From: Methanoregula sp.
Lineage (GTDB): Archaea > Halobacteriota > Methanomicrobia > Methanomicrobiales > Methanospirillaceae
Length of the DNA stretch: 64,000 nt
Direction: 5' to 3'
NCBI RefSeq assembly: GCF_028679125.1
Contig: NZ_JAJRCG010000009.1
Span: forward strand, 42,283 to 106,282
Shown here: positions 36,110 to 45,051 of the stretch, in pieces
How positions within the stretch are numbered: position 1 is the stretch's first letter
Layout: each line of letters opens with the position of its first letter
Notes under the pieces: generated by a model
What the model was told of the DNA's origin: nothing
Database searches by the model: none
What the model saw: only the letters and a program-made list of their open reading frames with translations
Position numbers and translations under genes: made by a program

Positions 36110-37252
36110 ATGGCAAAAACTGATTTTAGTCCTCTCCCCGGTTCGACTATCCTTTCGGCGGTCTCCGGTCATAAGGCGATCGTTATGGCGGCAAATATCC
36201 GGATCGCCTCGGTAGCGCAGGGTATCTTCAGGGCAGCAAAGGATACCGACTCGGCAGTCTTCATGGAACTGGCCCGGTCCGAGTGCGACCTCAAGGGAGG
36301 GTATACGGGGTTCACCCCGCAGGCATTCTCAAAACGGATGAGCGAGGATGCAAAGGCAGTCGGGTTCGATATCTGGGCCCTCCACGCGGATCACATCACC
36401 GTCAAGAAGGGCGATGCTGCGGAGATCGAAGGAACGAAGCAGCTGATCGATGCGCAGATCGCGGCCGGCTATACCTCGTTTGCGATCGATGCCTCCCATC
36501 TCTTCAATTTCGAAGGAAAGAATGTCCGGGAGGAACTCGACCCGAATATCCGGGTCACCACGGACCTTGCCCGCCATATCAAGAGCAGGATGAACGGGAA
36601 GGCATTCGGTCTTGAGGTGGAAGTCGGGGAGATCGGCAGGAAGGACGGGACCGGGCTTGTCCTCACCAAACCCGAGGAAGCGGTCGCGTTCATCAGGGCG
36701 CTCAACGAGGCCGATGTCTTTCCCAACGTTCTTGCCATAGCAAACGGCAGCACCCACGGGCACACCTACGATGCCCTCGGGAATGTTGTCGAACAGCTCT
36801 CCATCGACATCCCCCAGACAAAAGCGATCGCAAAGGCCCTGCGGGACAACAAGCTCCATGTCGGTATTGCCCAGCATGGGATCACCGGGACCCCCCGCGA
36901 CCTGATCAACCTCCATTTCCCGAAAGGCGACATCATCAAGGGTAATGTTGGCACGTTCTGGCAGGATGTGGTGTTCAGCACCCTGAAAGTGTATGAACCC
37001 GCGCTCTACAAGAATATCCAGGAATGGACGCTGGAAAAGTACAAGCCCCTGAACGTTGGGAAATCGGACCGCCAGGTGTTTGACGGCAACTGCAAGATGG
37101 CGATTAAGGAGTTCTTCAAGGATCTCTATTCCCTTGATGAAGCGACCGAGCATGCCATCCGGTCCATGGCCTATGCCGAGAGCCTTGTCTTCTTCCGCGC
37201 GTTCGGTGCATATGGTTCAGCATCGCTGGTAAGGAAATCCCTGCACAAATAA
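36110..37252 (+). CDS. Class II fructose-bisphosphate aldolase-like protein
   Basis: The 380-residue protein fits the zinc-dependent class II aldolase family: IWALHADHI (zinc ligand after the barrel strand), GLEVEVGEIG, ANGSTHGHTYD and GIAQHGITGTPRD carry the metal-binding and substrate-site residues. It would join or cleave triose phosphates. The length and insertions differ from typical bacterial FbaA, so another ketose bisphosphate substrate is possible. It lies 20 bp after the FBPase gene and is probably in one transcript with it. Confidence 0.8.
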   Translation: MAKTDFSPLPGSTILSAVSGHKAIVMAANIRIASVAQGIFRAAKDTDSAVFMELARSECDLKGGYTGFTPQAFSKRMSEDAKAVGFDIWALHADHITVKKGDAAEIEGTKQLIDAQIAAGYTSFAIDASHLFNFEGKNVREELDPNIRVTTDLARHIKSRMNGKAFGLEVEVGEIGRKDGTGLVLTKPEEAVAFIRALNEADVFPNVLAIANGSTHGHTYDALGNVVEQLSIDIPQTKAIAKALRDNKLHVGIAQHGITGTPRDLINLHFPKGDIIKGNVGTFWQDVVFSTLKVYEPALYKNIQEWTLEKYKPLNVGKSDRQVFDGNCKMAIKEFFKDLYSLDEATEHAIRSMAYAESLVFFRAFGAYGSASLVRKSLHK

Positions 37253-37298
37253 TCCCGCATTTTTTTAGCAGGGGGCTCCCCTCTTCTATAACCAAAGC

Positions 37299-37758
37299 AG
37301 GGGGGTCTCCCGGATACCCCCCCACCCCCTTGCAGGAAAACCCGGGCGATCATCTATTCCCATTCTCCGTTTTCTGACGGAAGACCCGTTTTACCGGCCC
37401 GGCACTGCACGGTTTTCTCTGCTGCAACCGGCCCTGCATGGGGGGGTATGATCGCGTTTGAAACCAAGCGGGAGGGGGGGTCTCCCGCTCCGGAAAAATA
37501 ACCGGCGGGGGGGTATGCCGGATACCCCCCTCCTCAAAAATGGGATGTACGCATTATTGCACACGTGATTGTTAACGATTCTCCATGGCCGTTCAGACGG
37601 AGCTGTCTGTCTGCGAACCTACCCAAAAATGATCCCGGGGGGTCTCTTCGGGCCGGAGGGGGGGAGGGGTCTCCCGGACACCCCCCCACCCCCATGCAGG
37701 GGGGGTTGACGCGATTTAAAAAAAAGAAGGTGGGGGGGTATGGGAGAGACCCCCCCAC
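37299..37758. repeat. G-tract/C-tract palindromic repeat cluster
   Basis: The spacer between the two FBP genes contains several units with six to eight G followed within a few bases by six or seven C. Examples are GGGGGGTCTCCCGGATACCC near 37299, GGGGGGGTATGCCGGATACC near 37507 and GGGGTCTCCCGGACACCCCC near 37676, some with CCACCCCC and TGCAGG nearby. Each unit can form a G/C hairpin, and the tracts could form G-quadruplexes on either strand. I see no reading frame. It may be a repeat family, a recombination site or an RNA-level regulatory element. Adjacent spacer 37253-37902 holds nothing else I can name. Confidence 0.7.
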
Positions 37759-37902
37759 GATTTCAGGATCCACCTGTTCCTCATCTCAATCTGTTTTGGG
37801 AACGGGGACCTTTGAAACCGTTGCAGTGAAGATTAAAAAACCGGTACTGCCGTTCCCGCAATTTTTTAGTATAGGGAAGCGATCTCACTACTGTGAAGTC
37901 TT

Positions 37903-39003
37903 ATGCCGAAAACCACGATCTCGGTTATCAAGGCTGATGTCGGGAGTTACCCGGGACACTCCCGCATCCACCCCAGACTCCTGGAGAACGCCCAGAAGAT
38001 GCTCAAAGAGGAGGAAGGTAATCTCCTTATCGATTCCGTTGTCACGCACTGCGGCGACGATCTCGAGCTGATCATGACGCATACCCATGGCGTGGATAAC
38101 AAAAAAGTCCACAAACTGGCCTGGGATGTCTTCATGGAGTGCACGAAGATCGCAAAAGAGCTCAAGCTCTATGGTGCCGGGCAGGATATGCTCGCTGACG
38201 CGTTCTCCGGCAATGTCAAGGGCATGGGACCGGGCGTTGCCGAGATGGAATTCGAGGAGCGCGGCTCCGATCCTGTTCTGGTCTTCATGGCAGACAAGAC
38301 CGAGCCGGGCGCATGGAACTTTTTCCTGTACAAGATCTTTGCAGACCCGTTCAATACCGCTGGCCTTGTCATTGACCCTTCGATGCACAAGGGGTTCGTC
38401 TTCGAGGTACACGACCTGATCGAGAAGCGCAGGATCCTGTTCAGCTGCCCTGAAGAGACCTACAACCTGCTCGCGTACATCGGAGCCCCCTCCCGGTACG
38501 TGATCAAGCATGTCTTCCGCAGGGATGGGGAGATTGCTGCCTCAACGAGCACGCAGCGCCTGAACCTGATGGCTGGCAGGTATGTGGGCAAGGACGACCC
38601 GGTGATGATTGTCCGGTCCCAGAGCGGTTTTCCGGCAGTTGGCGAAGCGCTGGATCCGTTCTGCACGCCGGTCCTTGTGGCCGGATGGATGCGGGGCTCG
38701 CATCACGGCCCGCTGATGCCGGTGGGGCTCTGCGAAGCGAACTGCACCCGGTTCGACGGCCCGCCACGGGTCATCTGCTTTGGTTTCCAGATTAACCATG
38801 GCGAACTGATCGGCCCGGTGGACATGTTCGATGACCCGGCTTTCGACCGCGTCCGGAGCCGGTGCAACGAACTTGCCGACCTCATTCGGGCGCAGGGACC
38901 GTTCGAGCCCCACCGTCTTTCGCTGGGTGAGATGGAGTACACCACGCTGCCGGGAGTGGAGAAGGAATTGAAAAAACGCTGGGAAGCCCTTCCCAAAGAG
39001 TAA
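37903..39003 (+). CDS. Bifunctional fructose-1,6-bisphosphate aldolase/phosphatase
   Basis: The 366-residue protein matches archaeal class V FBP aldolase/phosphatases: TISVIKADVGSYPGHSRIHP at the start with metal-binding Asp and His, THCGDDLELIMTHTHG, YGAGQDMLADAFSGNVKGMG, GGL-like ADPFNTAGLVIDP, and FQINHGELIGPVDMFDDPAF. This enzyme makes fructose 6-phosphate from triose phosphates in one protein and is the ancestral gluconeogenic enzyme. Its length is typical. Its presence makes the class I FBPase and class II aldolase just upstream look redundant, or adapted to other sugars. Confidence 0.95.
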   Translation: MPKTTISVIKADVGSYPGHSRIHPRLLENAQKMLKEEEGNLLIDSVVTHCGDDLELIMTHTHGVDNKKVHKLAWDVFMECTKIAKELKLYGAGQDMLADAFSGNVKGMGPGVAEMEFEERGSDPVLVFMADKTEPGAWNFFLYKIFADPFNTAGLVIDPSMHKGFVFEVHDLIEKRRILFSCPEETYNLLAYIGAPSRYVIKHVFRRDGEIAASTSTQRLNLMAGRYVGKDDPVMIVRSQSGFPAVGEALDPFCTPVLVAGWMRGSHHGPLMPVGLCEANCTRFDGPPRVICFGFQINHGELIGPVDMFDDPAFDRVRSRCNELADLIRAQGPFEPHRLSLGEMEYTTLPGVEKELKKRWEALPKE

Positions 39004-39078
39004 TTTTCAGGCCCCCTTGCGGCGGGGATATCGGATCATAAGCAAGCTTTAATTATCTTCCATCCCAAATTAGGGCAG

Positions 39079-39315
39079 ATGGTTAACGGAATTGTTTTGC
39101 CAATAAAAAAGGTGTTTGCCCTCGTGGATTCGAAGATCTCCGTCGAGATCAAGGATGAGGGGAAGAAGCTTCAGGGACGTCTCGTTGCCGTGGATGAATA
39201 CCTCAACATTCACATGGAAGAGACGATCGAATTCGTGGACAACCAGCGCGGCCGGAGCCTCGGGGTTGTCGTTATCCGGGGTAATAATATTCTCACCATT
39301 GCGCCGGTAATCTGA
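39079..39315 (+). CDS. LSm/Sm-like archaeal RNA-binding protein
   Basis: The 78-residue product has the Sm fold: motif 1 in VDSKISVEIKDEGKKLQGRL followed by VAVDEYLNIHMEETIE, and motif 2 in GVVVIRGNNILTIAP. Archaeal LSm proteins form heptameric or hexameric rings on U-rich RNA. ATG at 39079. The next gene starts 20 bp downstream, with a GGGTGGA site, so the pair is likely one operon. T runs follow the pair and may serve as terminator. Confidence 0.92.
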   Translation: MVNGIVLPIKKVFALVDSKISVEIKDEGKKLQGRLVAVDEYLNIHMEETIEFVDNQRGRSLGVVVIRGNNILTIAPVI

Positions 39316-39334
39316 ATTTATATGGGTGGAGCCA

Positions 39335-39679
39335 ATGGACGATCCTGTTGATGAAGGGCTGAAACTGATCCAGTCAAAGCCGGAAGGAGTGCTCCAGAGC
39401 GAACTCTGGAAGGAGCTCGGCGTTGACAGCCGGAAGTGCTCCCGAATCGTGAAGAAACTGGAAGAGAGCGGGCTCATCGACCGGGTGGAATTCAAGAAGG
39501 ATGGTATCAAGACCTATCTCCTGCGGGCAAAGCAGATGCCGGTCAACCCGGCCGATCTCCTCGCAGGCGATGAACTCATTCCCTGTATCGGGTGCGATCT
39601 CGAATGTGTTGTCGAGGAGTGCCACCCGCTGATGGACTGGATGTACCAGCTTGCCATCGTCTCCCAGACAGAGAAATAA
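39335..39679 (+). CDS. Winged-helix protein with C-terminal four-cysteine motif
   Basis: From the ATG at 39335 the 114-residue protein has a winged helix (VLQSELWKELGVDSRKCSRI, then VKKLEESGLIDRVEFKKDG) and a C-terminal motif C-x2-C-x3-C-x4-C (CIGCDLECVVEEC) followed by PLMDWMYQL. The cysteines probably bind an iron-sulphur cluster or zinc. The layout recalls TFE-beta/RPC39-like transcription factors, which have a winged helix and a cysteine cluster, but that match is not certain. A GTG at 39326 is an alternative start. Co-transcribed with the LSm gene. Confidence 0.7.
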   Translation: MDDPVDEGLKLIQSKPEGVLQSELWKELGVDSRKCSRIVKKLEESGLIDRVEFKKDGIKTYLLRAKQMPVNPADLLAGDELIPCIGCDLECVVEECHPLMDWMYQLAIVSQTEK

Positions 39680-39684
39680 TCCGG

Positions 39685-39712
39685 TTTTTTATTTTTATCA
39701 TTTTTTATTTTA
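39685..39712 (+). terminator. Oligo-T termination region
   Basis: Three T-rich runs (TTTTTT, ATTTTTATC, TTTTTTATTTT) follow the stop at 39679 directly. Archaeal RNA polymerase ends transcripts at such runs, here at the end of the LSm operon. Confidence 0.5.
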
Positions 39713-39901
39713 AGACATACTGTCAGGTTTTGACGTGTTTTCCCGGGTCACCCCTGCCGGAAGATTGCGGTGTGGTTATCCCTGCCGGGTAGAATCCCCG
39801 ACGGTTCATGAAACAATTCTTCCGGTTTTCAACAACTATTTATCGCTCCACCATCCACCTGATAATGATTATTCCAGCGCCGTTTTGCCGGAAGATGCGT
39901 G

Positions 39902-41587
39902 ATGATCTCCGTCCTGTTTGTCGATGATAATTCCGATCTTTTTACCCGCATCCGTACTTTTTTAGAGAAGACCGGCGAGATCCGTATCGAGCAGGCCCAC
40001 ACCATCAAGCAGGCAACCGAGAAGCTCCGGGGCAGGACGTTTGACCTCATCGTCTCGTATGAACAGCTTCCGGATGTGAACGGTATCGAGTTCGTGCCGG
40101 ACATGAACGGTATCGACTTCCTTAAGTACCTCAAGATGCAGGGAAATATTACGCCGGTCATTTTCCTCTGCCGCAGGGGTTCAAACAAGATTGCCCTTGA
40201 GGAAGTGAACAACGCGACCGAGATTACCCTTCCGCAATCAGGAGACCTCCGCCCGCAGCTCATGGAGATGGTCAGCATGATCAAACAGACCATGCTTAAG
40301 AAGAAGGCGGAACGCGAACTCAAGGGCCAGACCGATCAGCTGGCAACCATCCTTTCGGCAACGCCGCTGGGCATCTTCCAGATGCGCAACGGCATTCTCG
40401 AATGGGTGAACCGCCCGTTCGCCGCCATGCTTGGTTCAACGGAACCGGCGCTGATCGGCAAGAATCTCCGCACCCTGATCCGGTCAACGGACGAATACGA
40501 GCAGCTCTTCCGGGGCTTCCTGATTCGGAAAGATGTCCAGGGGCTCGGGCATGCAGACTGCCGGCTCACCCGGGTGGATGGATCGACCGTTCCCTGTCAC
40601 ATCCAGGTGCAGCCGCTGGATCCTACGGACATCGGCAAGGGCGGGACATTCGTCGTCACCGACAATACGGAGAAACAGAAGATTGCAGATGCCCTCCGTG
40701 AAAGCGAGGCAAAATACCGCGACGTGCTCCAGAACACCCAGAGCATCATCATCCGGATGGATACGCAGGGCAACATCACGTTTTTTAATCATTATGCGCT
40801 GACCTTCTTCGATTATACCTCGGAAGAGGTGATCGGGAAGAATGTTGTCGGCACCATCGTCCCTGAGAAGGCCCGTGCCCAGCACGGGCTCTCGATGATG
40901 GCAAACGACATCGGGTTCAATGCCGAGGGATATGCGGTCAATGTCAACGAGAATGTCCGGAGGAATGGCGACCGGGTCTGGATCGCGTGGATCAACAAGG
41001 CGATCCGGGATGAACAGGGCAGGCTCATAGAGATCCTCTGTATCGGCCACGACATCACGGACCGCCGGCGCAGCGAGGGGAGCGAAGTGCGGATCAGCAC
41101 CGATACGTGGAAAGACACCGTTGTTGCCGATACCGATATACAGGAAGATGTCTTCGATGCAGTTTTCCATATCTGCACCGAGATCTCCCTTGAAGGCCGC
41201 GAAGGAAAACCTGTCGGGACAACATTCCTCATCGGGGATACGAAGAACGTGCTGGAGAAGTCGCGCCAGATCATTCTCAACCCCTTTGAGGGGCATCGCC
41301 CGGAACTCCGTGTCATCACCAATCCCGGGCTCAAGGAGAATATCAAGGCCCTTGCCCAGCTCGACGGGGCGTTTGTCATCACCGGTGACGGTTTTGTCGA
41401 ATCGGTAGGCCGTTACATCACGGTGGATTCGAGTAATGTCTCCCTTCCGCCGGGCATGGGAACCCGGCACAACTCGGTCGCCGCCATCACGAGCGTGACC
41501 CATGCGGTGGGGATTGTCGTCTCGCAGAGCGGCGGGGGAATTACCGTCTTCCGGGAAGGCAGGATTCTGAAGAAGATCACGCTCTGA
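39902..41587 (+). CDS. Pseudo-receiver / PAS / diadenylate cyclase-like (DisA_N) protein
   Basis: The 561-residue protein starts with a receiver-like domain (residues 1-125; VLFVDDN at the acidic pocket). The phospho-acceptor aspartate is replaced (IVSYEQLP, Tyr53), and NGIEF is duplicated as NGIDF nine residues later. Two PAS domains follow (about 140-265 and 270-385, ending GHDITDRRR). The C-terminus resembles the DAC domain that makes cyclic di-AMP from ATP: DGAFVI (DGA 488-490) and GTRHNSVAAIT (RHN 522-524 in place of the usual RHR), then VVSQSGGGITVFREG. It may be a signal-gated c-di-AMP synthase, or an inactive sensor if RHN is incompatible. A GTG at 39899 is an alternative start. Confidence 0.75.
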   Translation: MISVLFVDDNSDLFTRIRTFLEKTGEIRIEQAHTIKQATEKLRGRTFDLIVSYEQLPDVNGIEFVPDMNGIDFLKYLKMQGNITPVIFLCRRGSNKIALEEVNNATEITLPQSGDLRPQLMEMVSMIKQTMLKKKAERELKGQTDQLATILSATPLGIFQMRNGILEWVNRPFAAMLGSTEPALIGKNLRTLIRSTDEYEQLFRGFLIRKDVQGLGHADCRLTRVDGSTVPCHIQVQPLDPTDIGKGGTFVVTDNTEKQKIADALRESEAKYRDVLQNTQSIIIRMDTQGNITFFNHYALTFFDYTSEEVIGKNVVGTIVPEKARAQHGLSMMANDIGFNAEGYAVNVNENVRRNGDRVWIAWINKAIRDEQGRLIEILCIGHDITDRRRSEGSEVRISTDTWKDTVVADTDIQEDVFDAVFHICTEISLEGREGKPVGTTFLIGDTKNVLEKSRQIILNPFEGHRPELRVITNPGLKENIKALAQLDGAFVITGDGFVESVGRYITVDSSNVSLPPGMGTRHNSVAAITSVTHAVGIVVSQSGGGITVFREGRILKKITL

Positions 41588-42079
41588 TGAACGTGGCCGG
41601 GAGTGTGCACCGGCAAAGACATTTCAGACCGGATCTCCCTCAGTAACGTTTTCGTAAATCTCGCATATGGCGGTCTGATCGCTTCGGACAATCACCCCCG
41701 CATTTCTGCTTCCCTACCCTGCTACAGCTGGAACCTCGTCTCCCTGCCCTGCAGCCAGTCAGGAATGAAGGGTCCCGTCTCCACCACTACGGCTGTCTGA
41801 CAGCACGCGCTCCGAAGACTACGGTCATGCGATAACTTGAAAATGTGGGACAGGCAGTATTCAAGTATCCATGGGTTATGATACGCAAACCAGGATCGTC
41901 GCCATCCCGTGATCCCGTCCGGGGAATGCCGGGAAATCACCTGACGGAGCCGTGCGTACAGGGTGTTCCGGACGGATACGTTTTTGGCCGGTGCGGCAGC
42001 CTGCCCGGATCAGATTGTCGGGCTCTGCCGTTGACCGCACGGCGGGATTCCCCACCGGCACCGCGTCCCTCCCGCGCCC
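41588..42079. other. Intergenic region
   Basis: No supported gene is visible on either strand between the PAS-DAC gene and the lycopene-cyclase-domain gene; the short ORFs here lack family motifs. Confidence 0.5.
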
Positions 42080-42791
42080 TCATGCGTTTCCGGGGCCGGC
42101 CCGATCGGATACAGAAGTACCCGATATCCCGAAGCCGAAAAGGAACTTGTAGGCTGTTGCCGCCACGGCGCCATACAGGAAGCCGAATATAACTTCTTCT
42201 ATCGGGAGATTGAACAGGAAGATTCCGCTCAGTGCGGGAATATTCCACGAAGAGATGAAACCGGGAACAATGAGGAAGGCAATCGAAAGGTAGACAGAAT
42301 AAACGACTGAGAAAAGAATGGCGCCGGCAGCCAGAGTGCGGAGCAGGTCGGGGCGGAAGACCAGGACGGTTCCTGTCATGGAGATGAACAGAAGAAACGT
42401 GGTCCAGATGATGAGCCTTGGGGCCAGGAATGTCGCGATCGCAAACAGGATCAATGGAACCGGAAGGACAAACGGGAAATGTTTCCGATACTGTCGGGAT
42501 TCGACCGGAACGATTTTTTTCGACAGGATTGCATAGGGCAGCGTGACGGCGATTCCGCTGAACCCGAAGTTGAACAGGAAGGACTCAACATCGAGTCCCA
42601 GCCAGGAGTTGAGGCCGGAGAGGGATTCGGGAGACCAGTAAATCCCGATATTGAGCGGCTCAAAAAAACCCCCGGCGAGAAAGAGCAGGCTGGTGACCAG
42701 CATCTCCCGGCGGCGTTCACGGTCCCGGGTCAGCCGGTACGTGAAAGCCCATACGGCACACCCGATGAGAGAGGATGAGGTAATACAGCAT
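42080..42791 (-). pseudogene. Lycopene cyclase domain membrane protein, frameshifted near the start
   Basis: The long frame gives LIGCAVWAFTYRLTRDRERR, then FLFNFGFSGIAV and NLPIEEVIFGFLYGAVAATA, with about seven membrane segments. This fits the lycopene-cyclase-domain family, which in archaea is linked to carotenoids or is of unknown role. The usual N-terminus, MLYYLILS, lies in another frame from the ATG at 42791, which has a GGAG site five bases upstream. One CT unit added to the short CT tract near 42766-42775 would join the two frames as MLYYLILSLIGCAVW. The gene is thus probably inactivated or affected by a sequence error. A start at 42829 in the long frame has no conserved N-terminus. 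Confidence 0.7.
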
Positions 42792-42829
42792 GGCCGCTCC
42801 GCATTTCCCGACAGGTTCTCTTTTTCCAC

Positions 42830-43359
42830 TCAGTCGTGATAAAATCATGGTTGGATACCGGTTGTATTTACGGCCGGGGGATCGATCGATGACAGATAAC
42901 CGGGCGCGATGATTCTTACGATTGCTAAAATACGATGCGGACCCGGATCCCGGAGCGGAAGGATCGAACGGTTTGTCAGGCCTGTGACCCCGGAGAACAC
43001 GGGCCAGGAAAAACAATTGAAGAGACACCCGGATTTTCTTATCCAGGAGCGAGATGATGGTCAATATGTACCGGATCGCAATGGTTCCGGAAGATGTCTT
43101 AATATCCGGCTGGCGTTTTTACCCTTTAGTGACCATATCCGGCACCCACTGCCTGTTGAGATAGGTGTTTCCTTAGTTCGGGATCAAATTTCATGAAGTA
43201 CTTGGGTCCATGAACCTGATTGGAATCAGATTCCCCGACGCTACATGCTGTGTCCGTGACACGCATTTTTTTCTGCAGTTACCTCCGAACCGGACGTTCA
43301 AAAGAATGCCCCGGACATTGTTAAGAATCCCGGCTGTTATGCATAAATAACCGGTCGGC
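42830..43359. other. Intergenic region
   Basis: I see no supported gene. A 95-codon plus-strand ORF at 42909 has no family features. The stretch lies upstream of the lycopene-cyclase-domain gene and downstream of the propeller gene, so it may hold the former's promoter. Confidence 0.4.
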
Positions 43360-44634
43360 TCATCGTTTCCGGGTATTCCCGATCCAGAAAACCAGGACTG
43401 TACAACCGATTACCGGCACGACAACCGTGACCGGCGCCGGGTGCGTGGTGGCAGATGAGGGAAGAGTATCCCCGGGGCTCGTCTGGTTTCCGGTTTGCGG
43501 GGTTAGCGAGGGGAGAATTGGCACCCGGGTCTCTTCCGGTATATCGATGATGAACAGGTGAAGGTATCCCTCCTCCCTCGTTTTATCGTCATTATCCGCG
43601 CAATAGAGAATCCTGTTCCCGTCCAGATCGAGGAGCCATGGACTTGATGCGGTGACATTAAGGTGTTCACGGGTTCCCGACTGCAGATCGTACACTTCGA
43701 TCCACTTGGATGGCTCATCCCGTTGGTCCAATGCCGAATACTCAGTCCATGCAATCACATTCCCGGCAATGAGCGGCCCATATGACACTGAAAGCTGGTC
43801 GCTGATACGGGTCTCAGTTCCCGTAGTCATGTTGTGCATGTATATGGCAGGTCCGCCCTCACGGGAATCCTGCCATACCACGGTATTTCCGGAAATATCT
43901 GGTCTTGACTGAAGTCCGCGGGCCGTGCATACCGGTTTTTCCGTCCCGGTCTCAAGATCGGACAGATAAATATCCCCGGCGCCTGATCCGTCCCGCTTAT
44001 CGGTCCAGACGACAGTTGTGCCGGAGATCCGCGGGTCGACCTGGTCACCCTTTGCGGTGCAGACCTCTCTTTGTTCTCCCGTGGTAAGATTCTGGATAAC
44101 GATATCGTAGTCATACCCCTTGGTATAGGGTTTCTTCTTGGACCAGACAATCCGGTCACCGTCAAGAGACGGATAGTAGTTTTCCCGGGCCTCATCAAGG
44201 GAGTCGAATGAGCCGTCATGCGTGAGCGGGTATTCCTTTCCTTCAGAGATATTGAACAGGAAAATATTGTTGGCGCCCAGTTCGGTATAGGCTACAAGAT
44301 CCCGCGACAGGGATAACGGGGGAAAAAGGGTCCCCTTGTGGGCAGCATCCGGCGCCCGGGCGATCGCCCGGGTTGTACCGGTTGTGATATTCAGCAGGTA
44401 AATCGTCTCCGTCCATACCGGTTGATCGACCTTTCGTTCGGACCAGATGTTCTTCCACACGACCCTGTCCTGGTCAAGGACAAAAAAATTGGAAAACTCG
44501 TAATATCCATCGGAATTTTCATTCAGGGTGATATTTGGTGACCAGATGATGGTATCCCTGCCGGTTAGTGCTGCCGCCTGGCCGGAACACAGGAGGAGGA
44601 AGCAGATGAGTGCTGCCGACAGTATTGCGGCCAT
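43360..44634 (-). CDS. Surface TolB-like beta-propeller protein
   Basis: The 424-residue protein from the ATG at 44634 has a signal peptide (MAAILSAALICFLLLCSGQA), then repeated blades of the TolB/WD type. Typical pieces are DQDRVVWKNIWSERK, SGTTVVWTDKRDGSGAGDIY, SGNTVVWQDSREGGPAIYMH and AGNVIAWTEYSA, each about 50 residues with a VVW strand. A Thr/Pro/Ser-rich stalk and a C-terminal membrane helix (VTVVVPVIGCTVLVFWIG) with a basic tail anchor it to the cell surface. The frame stays open up to 44838 without a signal peptide at that end. Probably binds a ligand or partner outside the cell. Confidence 0.78.
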   Translation of the reverse strand: MAAILSAALICFLLLCSGQAAALTGRDTIIWSPNITLNENSDGYYEFSNFFVLDQDRVVWKNIWSERKVDQPVWTETIYLLNITTGTTRAIARAPDAAHKGTLFPPLSLSRDLVAYTELGANNIFLFNISEGKEYPLTHDGSFDSLDEARENYYPSLDGDRIVWSKKKPYTKGYDYDIVIQNLTTGEQREVCTAKGDQVDPRISGTTVVWTDKRDGSGAGDIYLSDLETGTEKPVCTARGLQSRPDISGNTVVWQDSREGGPAIYMHNMTTGTETRISDQLSVSYGPLIAGNVIAWTEYSALDQRDEPSKWIEVYDLQSGTREHLNVTASSPWLLDLDGNRILYCADNDDKTREEGYLHLFIIDIPEETRVPILPSLTPQTGNQTSPGDTLPSSATTHPAPVTVVVPVIGCTVLVFWIGNTRKR

Positions 44635-45051
44635 TCTTCCGTGTACGGTGACACACGGTGCTGCGCAGGTCTGTACAGATCTGCCAGCATGTCCGGTCCC
44701 CGGGGAATACATCATGAAAATGTCCGGGTCCGGAACCCCCATAGTATTGCCGGAGCCGGTCATCTCCAGGGAATTGCAGGATTGTCCCAGTTGTATTATT
44801 CCCTTCTGCATTGGTGCATTCACTACAAGAAAAATCATGATAATGTATTATGGTTTAATCTTTCTGTGACAGAATTTTACCAAATAGGTTAATACGGTTA
44901 TTTTCCAAGAATAAACAGATGCATCCGGCCACTGCCCTGTTCCGGAAACTGAAAACCGCGGCAGAAAAAACAGAGTTCAGAAAGAGGATTGGAAAATTCC
45001 TCAGAGGTTTCGCAAACGAACTACCACTCATAACGGTAACGTATCCCCACG
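44635..45051. other. Intergenic region between propeller and acyl-CoA synthetase genes
   Basis: No supported gene. The region 44840-44900 is AT-rich and could hold the promoter of the propeller gene. ORFs overlapping from either side are shadows of the neighbours. Confidence 0.4.

Noticed and set aside
42909..43196. 95-codon plus-strand ORF
   Set aside because: No recognisable domain or ribosome site; composition like a shadow or chance frame.
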